From Oikopleura dioica (lineage: Eukaryota > Chordata > Appendicularia > Copelata > Oikopleuridae), in assembly GCA_907165135.1 (NCBI GenBank), contig OU015567.1:6825001-6889000 (forward strand): DNA of 64,000 bases, given 5' to 3'. The notes under the pieces are model-generated. The model had not been told where the DNA came from. It was given only the letters and a program-made list of their open reading frames with translations, and searched no databases. This document shows positions 57,065 to 64,000 of this stretch, in pieces; positions within the stretch are counted from its first letter, which is position 1, and each line of letters starts with the position of its first letter. The translations under genes were made by a program, and so were the position numbers.

Positions 57065-57305
57065 AGTCTCTTTTCCAGGGGCGAAGCCCCTGATTCACCC
57101 CCTTTTCCATTATTTTGAATTGCGGGGTAAATCAGGGGCTTTGCCCCTGAAAAGAAACTATTTTACCCCCTCCCAAATCCTTTATTGCGGATTTGGGGTT
57201 GAATGAGGGCTTCGCCCCCTGGAACCCCTTTTGATTCACCTCTCTTTTCCTTTATTGTGAATTGGGGGTTGAATGAGGGGGCTTCGCCCCTGGAACCCTT
57301 TTGAG
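57065..57305. repeat. GGGGCTTCGCCCC direct and inverted repeats
   Basis: The hairpin motif GGGGC(G/T)(A/T)(A/C)GCCCC and the phrase TTGGGGTTGAATGAGGG occur several times in direct and inverted order. A related motif is found inside the foldback at 39650-40724. Confidence 0.65.
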
Positions 57306-57870
57306 GGAAAGTCAAATATTTTTCATTTCGAAGTTGATTTCTAAAAGCAGTCTGGTCGACAAAAATCCTCTGCTTGAAGCTGGACCTTTTCAGGATCCAT
57401 GACAAGTTGGGGTTAGCTGACGGAAGCTTCAAAATGAGAATTGTGATTTGAGGTTTCCCCTGGCGCTTCCGCTGAGAAACGATGTGGAGAGCCACGTTCA
57501 ATATTTGAATTGACGGTCAAGGGCGATAGTACAGTGTGAGCGAAGCAAGCGCGCGCTAGAATGGAAAGATATCTGGCCGTTGTCAGTTCGTTTGTAAATT
57601 GTGATCCGACGGATCTCGCAATCAATGACAGTGTCGCCTTCGAGCACCTTGGGAACCTCTCGAGTCGTGCCTAGCGCATCCCACGTGACCTGGATCGCCG
57701 GGAATTGTGATTCTTGCTAATTGACCTTGACGATGCTAGTATCAAAGCGACCTTTTATTTGACTAGCTCCTAGAAGCTCTAAAGTTGAAAAAGAGACTTT
57801 TTGAAGTTTTATTTGCAGTTTGACAGTTATTGTAAATTACAGTATATTCGTAAGCAAGAAGAATACTCGG

Positions 57871-58162
57871 CTCTGATTGGCTGAAAACCCCTATAACGCG
57901 TAAATGTCATGATCTGGGCTCGGAATCCTGTGCAGAAAACCTGAGTCAGGATCTGAAAGATCTTTGAAGAAAAGCCGCGTAGCGGCTTTTAAAACAAAGC
58001 CGCAAAGCGGCTTTTTAAAACCAAGCCGCAAAGCGGCTTTGCTAGAATTTCGAGCGGCTTTTCATTAAACATTTTTCAGATCCTGACTCAGGTTTTCTAC
58101 ACAGGATTCCGAGCCCAGATCATGACATTTAGGCGTTATAGGGATTTTCAGCCAATCAGAGG
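57871..58162. mobile_element. Stem-loop MITE with extended outer arms
   Basis: The usual termini (GGGCTCGGAATCCTGTGCAG) sit inside a further 45-bp inverted repeat starting CTCTGATTGGCTGAAAA, so the full palindrome is about 290 bp. Shows the element can be larger than in other copies, or inserted at the centre of an older palindrome. Confidence 0.8.
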
Positions 58163-58912
58163 TGAGCATTTGTATTTAAACTTTGAGAGCTTAGTGCCTC
58201 AACTGTAGTTACTTGAGAACGCGTGCTAGAATCAAAAATAAGCAAAAAGATGTCAGAACGCGAGGCGATCAACCCAAGGTCGCAGTTTTGACCAACAACA
58301 AGCAGCAAAAATAAACGCAAAGTTGGCAAAAAGTGCTGCCACTTTCTCGTTTTTGAAAATTGATGGAATTTGTCGCTCAGGTTGATCAAACTAATACCGC
58401 GCTTAAATTTTACTAAAAACGGATCAATTCAAATTGGCGAAAGCGGATTTGACAACTCCGAATTCTTGGCGAAATTTGAGTTATTACTTGAAGCTTGCTA
58501 ACGGTCGATTATTCGCCGAGCTAATCAGCAATTATGATCGGTCTTGGTGCCTACAATCGTAAATTTAAAATTAGAAAATAAATTATTTTGAAATTAACGA
58601 CGCTAATTAAAATGTTCAATAACTCTTCAAATTTTTAAAACATCCGGAAAGTTAATTACCGTTTATTACCGATTTTTTATTAATTTTGAGTCATCAAAGC
58701 GGGATTCTAGCGCTTTCTTTTTGCATAGAACGTAATTTCCTAAACACCAATTTCGAGAGCAAGGAACAACGCAAACTGAGTTTGACGTTCCCAGCAATTT
58801 CCACTCGAGTGTTTTTCTCACATTCGAAAGCTAGAAAATCAAGAAAATCAGGACGCTGACATATTCAAACGTTCCATCGTCTCACAAAACAAAACTCACA
58901 ACTTTCAATTTC
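58163..58912. other. Spacer, no gene seen
   Basis: One hydrophobic open frame on the minus strand lacks an ATG and splice context. Nothing else. Confidence 0.4.
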
Positions 58913-59098
58913 GGGAAATAAAGTCACCTTTTTAAGGGTTTCCCAAGACAAATCATCGAGAAGACCGATTGCGGCTTCGAGTAGAAGAAAGATAGTAGCC
59001 GCGCGAAGCGCACCTTTTCGGTTCTTTTACTCGAAGCCGCAATCGGTCTTCTCGATGATAGGTCTTGGAAACCCTTAAAAGGTGACTTTATTTCGCGA
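58913..59098. repeat. 186-bp palindrome
   Basis: Arms of about 80 bp: left AAATAAAGTCACCTTTTTAA and GAGAAGACCGATTGCGGCTT, both mirrored at the right. Loop is GC-rich (GCGCGAAGCGC). Probably a foldback MITE; partial extra arm at 59110-59190. Confidence 0.78.
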
Positions 59099-59651
59099 GA
59101 TTGAAAGTTGTAAGATTTGCGGCTTCGAGTTAAAGGTCTGAAAAGCCGCACTTGGCGCGGCTACTATCTTTTTCAACTCGAAGCCGCTTGAAAAGGAAAA
59201 GCTCTATGTTCGAAAATGATCAATTTACGATGAAAACGATCTTCAAAAAGGTAAAGTTAGAAAATCGAATGATCGAATTTTACGATGCATTATTTTGATG
59301 TTGTAGCAGAATTATTCCTTGTTTAGCAAGATTTGAAAAAGATCCTCTTTATTTCAATCAATTGCTTCCAATTCTTTCCTTTTTTTCCTGGTATTGATTT
59401 CAAATTACGTTTTATTCAGCTCGCCGCGGTTATGGGGATAATTCCATTTCTGAAAACTGAAAAGAAACACCCTTGAAAGGCGCGCGGCCTCAATAATCGA
59501 CCCATCTTTTTCCCAACTCTCTTCTTTTGAAATTTTTCTTCAATGCAAGCACTTCAAAGGGATGACTTCAAAATGCTACCAAATGAAAACCACTAAACTT
59601 CCAAAAGAATATTTGATGCTTCTTCTTTTGGATTCAACTTTAAACAGTAAC

Positions 59652-59886
59652 AGAGTTCGGCAACCTGTGTAAAAAGCCTGAGTCAGGTTCTAAAGAGCCA
59701 AAATTGAAAGCCGCGTAGCGGCTTTTAAAACGAAGCCGCAGAGCGGCTTCGGAACGTCATTTCTTTAATCTAGTATTATATACTTGCGAAGCCGCTTTGC
59801 GGCTTCGTTTTGAAAAGCCGCTACGCGGCTTTTCATTTTGGCTCTTCAGAACCTGACTCAGGCTTTCGACAAAGGTTTCCGAGCAC
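59652..59886. mobile_element. Stem-loop MITE copy
   Basis: Complete: AGTTCGGCAACCTGTGTAAA left end, hairpins AAGCCGCGTAGCGGCTT and AAGCCGCAGAGCGGCTT with their inverted partners, right end GGTTTCCGAGC. Confidence 0.84.
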
Positions 59887-59984
59887 TGAACTTGTCCTAG
59901 AATGTACTATTTAGGCGCGATTAGTGCCTTAGTGCTTCTGAAAAAGGCATAGTTGGATTAGCGGGCGAGCAGAATTTGTTCCGG

Positions 59985-60219
59985 ATGTTCGGCTGGAGCG
60001 AAGTTCCGCCTTCGGCACGTTTGTTGAAAGCTTCCAGACTTGCCAGAGTCCAGAAACCGATTTATCCTCCAAAATATTTACCGCAGGCACGAGCCAGTAC
60101 AGTACTCAGACAGCTTGGCTCTCTTTTTTGAGTAATCCGTGGCCTCTTTTCCTGTTTGTTATTTTGTGTCCACAACAGTTCTTCTTTTCCGCAAGAAATT
60201 TCTTTTCATCATTTTTTGA
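59985..60219 (+). CDS. Possible tiny protein between two MITEs, about 50 aa
   Basis: An ATG frame with protein-like, basic composition (MFGWSEVPPSARLLKASRLA, then IYPPKYLPQARA). It can run to a stop at 60132 as one exon (49 aa), or splice 59985-60096 to 60179-60219 (51 codons, phases fit), gaining a hydrophobic basic tail (LLFRKKFLFIIF). The small size, Arg-rich start and hydrophobic end recall small mitochondrial membrane proteins, but nothing specific is recognised. Confidence 0.3.
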
Positions 60220-60230
60220 GAACAGGGTCT

Positions 60231-60393
60231 GGGCTCAGAAACCTGTGTAGAAAACCTGAGTCAGGTTCTGATGAGCTTTTCATTCAATACTGGCGAAGCC
60301 GCTTTGCCGCTTCGTTAAAAAGCCGCTACGCGGCTTATCATTAGAGCTCTTCTGAACCTGACTCAGGTTTTCTACACAGGTTGCCGAGCCCAG
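60231..60393. mobile_element. Stem-loop MITE copy, left hairpins deleted
   Basis: GGGCTCAGAAACCTGTGTAG left end; only the right-hand hairpin pair remains; right end CAGGTTGCCGAGCCC is intact. Confidence 0.82.
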
Positions 60394-62558
60394 GAGCGTT
60401 TTTCTGTTTGGGTTAATATTCGTTATCTGTAGAATCAATTCTAAAATTTGATCTGTCAAAATAAACGCCCGGGCGGCTGCGCGCTGTTCTATTTGAATTC
60501 AAAGAGCATTTTAATCGGCCGATAAAAGATTCTCGTAAAGAATCCCTTCCTCGACTAGTGGGGACATGTTATTTCTGATTTAGCCTCCGTTGCGCCAGAT
60601 AAGTCACTTTGCTTTGGATCGGGCCAAAGTTGGACAAATAAACCGGCCTGGAATCTTCATGAAATCAAGGAATGATGGGAAGGAGTCAGAGCTCCCCTGA
60701 ACTTCACGATAATAATAATTGAATGACTCAGCGAAATCGAATTTTGAGGGTTTGAAAGCTCAAGAATCCTGAGTCAGGAATTTCTGGAAATAAATTATTA
60801 CGATTGAAAAAGGGCTGACAAAGGGTTAATCCAATTCACTGCAGCTCGAATCGTCCTGGGCTTGGAAAACAAGGGCGTTTTATTTACAGTTAAAGTAACA
60901 CAATTTGTCGAATTGTCTACAAACTAAGAGAACCTTGGCAGGAACCAAGAGGGCGCGTATTTTTTTAATAACCGACAATAAGGGCTAAAACAACAGTCCA
61001 TTTCAAAATGGGAAGAAAGTTCCCAGCTCTTCAAGCCTCAAATCAAATGTGGATATTATGGTATTTTGAGTCGTCAACCCGCTTTGAAGTTTATATAATG
61101 AACTGCACAAGTAACGATTAAAATAATTAAAATAATAAAACACTGATTATTTTGCTTGTCTTGTTCACTTTCTGGGAATCTTCAAAGATCCAATTAATTT
61201 TACTTGCAATTAAATTATTTTACTATTTTGCATTCGAGCATCTTTTTAATTGCAACAGGGAAAACAAGAGAACTTGCCATACGAGAAAGCGCTCTTTGTT
61301 AACAAAGCAGATCAAGGAATAAAAGCAAAAAGGAGGGAACGAGGGTAGATCTTATTTTGATGGTGTTATGTAATTAATTATTTGACTTTCTATTTTCTAG
61401 CGACACGAAGATTAATATAATTCGCCAGAAAGTTGGAACTGAAAAGCACTCTATTCTATTCGATATTTCGACTGAAAATATTATCACTAACCACCGCTTT
61501 TTTCTCGTTGTTCATCGCTTTCGTCCTTGAGTATTATTTAACCCGATGGTTACATGTTGTGACAAGTTGCTCAATTGGGCCGGAGCAGTCTTTATCGCCG
61601 ATCGCACCAGATAAGGAAGGTTTTTTCATCCGCTCCTCCAGTCCGTTAATTGCTCCATTACGTCCAATTCGTTGTTACATAACAACACGGCAAACGAAAG
61701 TACAGAGAGAAAGCCAAATACTGTTGTATTTCGTCGAAGTCTAATTTGAAGAAGTCCAATTAAGACGGTGAGATCATAAAAAGCGAGGTTTAAATTGGAG
61801 CAGCGTATATGTGACGTAGAAAATGACGTCTTCTGATTGATACCTCACCACTCAATTCTTGGTGCTAGAAATAGATATCGCTCACTACGAACGTACAGGA
61901 AGCGGTCACATTCAGATGACCAGTAAGGGTAGACGCCGTAAAAGAGTAAGGGAATAATTTGAGCATCCTTTCAGTTTGCTCTTTAAAAAACAGGATAAAG
62001 CGTTCCCTTGATAAGGAAGATAAGGATATTGAGACTTTCCCGATGCGAAGAATTTTGGAGAAAAGTCTAACAAGACCATTTCGATGTCTTTTTTTCTTGA
62101 GACAATTGTCTGAATTCGTGTTCTTTTCGATTTGTTACTCGACAAAAAGTTGGCTTGAACCCAAGAGAACTTCCAGGTCGACTTAATCTGCTCGGGTCAA
62201 TGTTTTTGACATTTGAAAATGTCTTGGGCACATTTTCAGTCTCCTCGCTATTGATTTCAATTTTACCGTACTGAACTTGCTTACTATTAGTAATGTTAGC
62301 AAGTAAGGCCTTCCCGGTTTAGGGAAGATGCGATCAATTGAATTAATTTGAAATAATGAGGCATAATAAAACACTTACGCTCGAGTGGGGTCACGATCAG
62401 TCATTTATTCTTTCCGTAATTTTAAGTGCTGCAAAAAGGTGTTATTATGATGGAATAGTGAATAAATTGGATTCTGGGAAACAAAATGCTTTAACTCGCA
62501 GCTTTTCTTTTCCAATTAAAAGCACCTTATCTGAAGCAATGCAACAGGTTAGATCACT
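60394..62558. other. Intergenic, no convincing gene
   Basis: Several open frames (61433-61744 plus strand, 61912-62145 minus strand) lack ATG starts or splice context. No repeat family was recognised apart from a lone CCTGAGTCAGGA near 60770. Confidence 0.4.
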
Positions 62559-62762
62559 TTAACCCGTTGCCGAGCGCGTAGCAGTTTCGCTGCTACGACA
62601 CGCCCCGGGGCTCAAAATACGGCATTCTTATTGCCGTAGAAGGCAACGTTAAGGGTTAACCCGTTGCCAAGCGATAGCCCTAATAAGCCAATAAGCATGC
62701 AGTATTTCTAGTCTCAGGGCGTGTCGTGGAATAAAATTGCAACGCGCGCGGCAACGGGTTAA
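62559..62762. mobile_element. piggyBac-like MITE flanked by TTAA
   Basis: TTAA followed by CCCGTTGCCGAGCGCG; the right end is the inverted CGCGCGGCAACGGG followed by TTAA. TTAA target duplication and CCC-starting termini are typical of piggyBac elements. An extra internal GGGTTAACCCGTTGCC suggests two elements joined or nested. No transposase. Confidence 0.75.
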
Positions 62763-62835
62763 GTACTTTTTTAGTGCATTTCCTACGTTTTAGGAATTTG
62801 TTTGGGAAAGTCTTTCTGGCGAAAAAGTACAGTGA

Positions 62836-63561
62836 TTAAATTTCTGATAAGAGCGGATTAAAGACATCACCAAGTGCAAATTTTTTCACTGGCGCTTTAT
62901 GTAAATGTAAATACAGTGTAGACAGGTACTCGTGAATTTGCAAATTTTTTCCTTGGTCGATTTCTGTGATTTCTAAGGGGCTCTTTCTGGCTTTATTTTA
63001 ACAGCGCTTTGGTGAGTGATTCCCATGGAGACCTTGACACTTGCTCGGAGATCAACCCAGCTGCCGGACGACTAGAAAATGTTTGGCTTGCCTGACATTA
63101 TGGAGAATAATAATCTCACACGTTCCTTCTTTGATAAACATCGCATAGCTTTGTTGACTTTCTTGAACAGCTCTTTTTATCGCGCAAGTTGACAAGTTGA
63201 AATTCAAAATAGAAAAAAAAACCTCGAAGACTGTCTACTAGACTTTCTACGGCTAGAATCGTCATCGGCAAGTCCCAAAATTGACAATCCCGGAGGAAAA
63301 TCTTCGATTTTCAAAGAAAATTTTTGCAATATTTTTGAAATTTTTATTCCATTTTTTCCCTCAAAAGCGTTTTTTGGACTAGAGATGAAAGGCATTCCAA
63401 GTCCGATTCGCTAGAATTACGGTAGCACCAACAGCTGATCGGTAGTAAACCTGAAAAAAGCGATAAGAAAAAATGATAAGAATGAACCGTTCCAAGCTGG
63501 CCACGGCAAGAAAGAATGCAACGAAGAGTGTGTTAAATGTTCTGGATAAATATTTTAACAT
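62836..63561 (-). CDS. Secreted orphan protein, 170 aa
   Basis: Five exons (63561-63488, 63450-63421, 63378-63223, 63172-63057, 62972-62836) give exactly 171 codons. Introns are 37-84 bp with GT-AG ends, one of 50 bp. Signal peptide about MLKYLSRTFNTLFVAFFLAV followed by ASLERF. The mature part is polar with a Ser/Arg-rich low-complexity piece (DDDSSRRKSSRQSSR), then alternating hydrophobic strands and a helix (CEIIILHNVRQAKHFLVVRQ; LQIHEYLSTLYLHLHKAPVK). Only one cysteine is seen in the mature part. No family recognised. Exon closure over five exons makes chance unlikely. It is the last gene in the window; the poly(A) signal is not clear. Confidence 0.62.
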
Positions 63562-64000
63562 TGAGTTTCACCGATAAGACGGCGTCTGTTATCAGAGACG
63601 GCGGGTAACAAAAAGATAACGTTGTGCTTCCTGATTCGGAAAGCGGAAAAATTTCTTCGCCGAAGCACGTCTAGAATGGACACCGCTCTGACATGATATT
63701 TTGAACTTGATTCCCTTATCGCTCCTAAATAAGGACCGATAGCTCCAGCGACTGATAAAAAATTACTAAATTCAAAGCAGATTCTGACCTAACTAAAGGA
63801 CGAGTTACGTAATCACAAGTTCAAACGAACTTCTATAGAACAGTGGCGCTACTGTAGCAATTTCTCATTATTTTGACGATAGAGAGTACAGTGTCAAGTT
63901 ATTCACTCTCGAGCGGCTTCCGGAAAAGCGCGGTGGCATTCTCCTCGCGCTGGTCGACAGTAAATATTGCCAAACATCACTAAGGCGACCTAAAAGCAGA
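63562..64000. other. Upstream region of the secreted orphan gene
   Basis: No open frame is convincing. Likely promoter side of the minus-strand gene. Confidence 0.35.

Noticed and set aside
12904-60393. Regularly spaced repeats as a CRISPR array
   Set aside because: Copies are kilobases apart, palindromic and flanked by eukaryotic genes; they are MITEs.

Overview
The window is eukaryotic and looks like the compact genome of an appendicularian (larvacean) tunicate, Oikopleura dioica or a close relative. This is inferred from several signs read in the sequence: most introns are 40-50 bp (several exactly 46-47 bp); some introns obey GA-AG instead of GT-AG, with reading frames and exon lengths that close exactly; genes are packed head-to-tail or nested; several start codons sit just downstream of an AG, as expected for spliced-leader trans-splicing; and chordate genes (Lbx homeobox, RBMS, TB/EGF matrix protein, ovochymase-like protease) are present. 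No bacterial operons, CRISPR arrays, rRNA or convincing tRNA genes were seen.

Layout. 1-3.3 kb: the 5' part of an unknown minus-strand gene, a TPR fragment of an immunophilin type, and a 527-aa coiled-coil protein. 3.4-13.1 kb: a large minus-strand secreted matrix gene of fibrillin/LTBP type (five TB domains, EGF domains, threonine-rich mucin tracts), with a complete plus-strand tetraspanin gene inside one of its introns. 13.4-19.4 kb: small genes, a trypsin-like protease with CCP-like tails and an altered oxyanion-hole residue, and a RING-finger gene. 19.5-20.1 kb: a patch of duplicated fragments from the protease and Lbx. 20.5-29.3 kb: two diverged copies of an unusual gene joining a kinase-like domain to a domain with the residue spacing of papain-type cysteine proteases; the first copy is split by a 420-bp hAT-like MITE with 8-bp target duplications. 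Lbx lies between the copies. 30-33.3 kb: a trypsin-CUB-CUB protease resembling ovochymase. 34.0-35.0 kb: a secreted protein with repeated Asp-Thr-Pro-type units. 37.8-56.5 kb: RBMS, with an 11.3-kb first intron loaded with foldback repeats. 56.5-64 kb: mostly repeats, one possible tiny gene and a secreted 170-aa orphan gene.

Repeats dominate the non-coding space: about 14 copies of one stem-loop MITE with AAGCCGC/GCGGCTT hairpins, plus a 1,075-bp foldback element with 9-bp target duplications, a TTAA-flanked piggyBac-like MITE and several long palindromes. The strongest candidate for something new is the kinase-like/papain-like fusion family. Second is a set of non-canonical introns, including two intron-like inserts bounded by short inverted repeats. 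All exon structures here are hand-read from splice signals, reading-frame closure and domain continuity, so exon edges may be off by a few bases.
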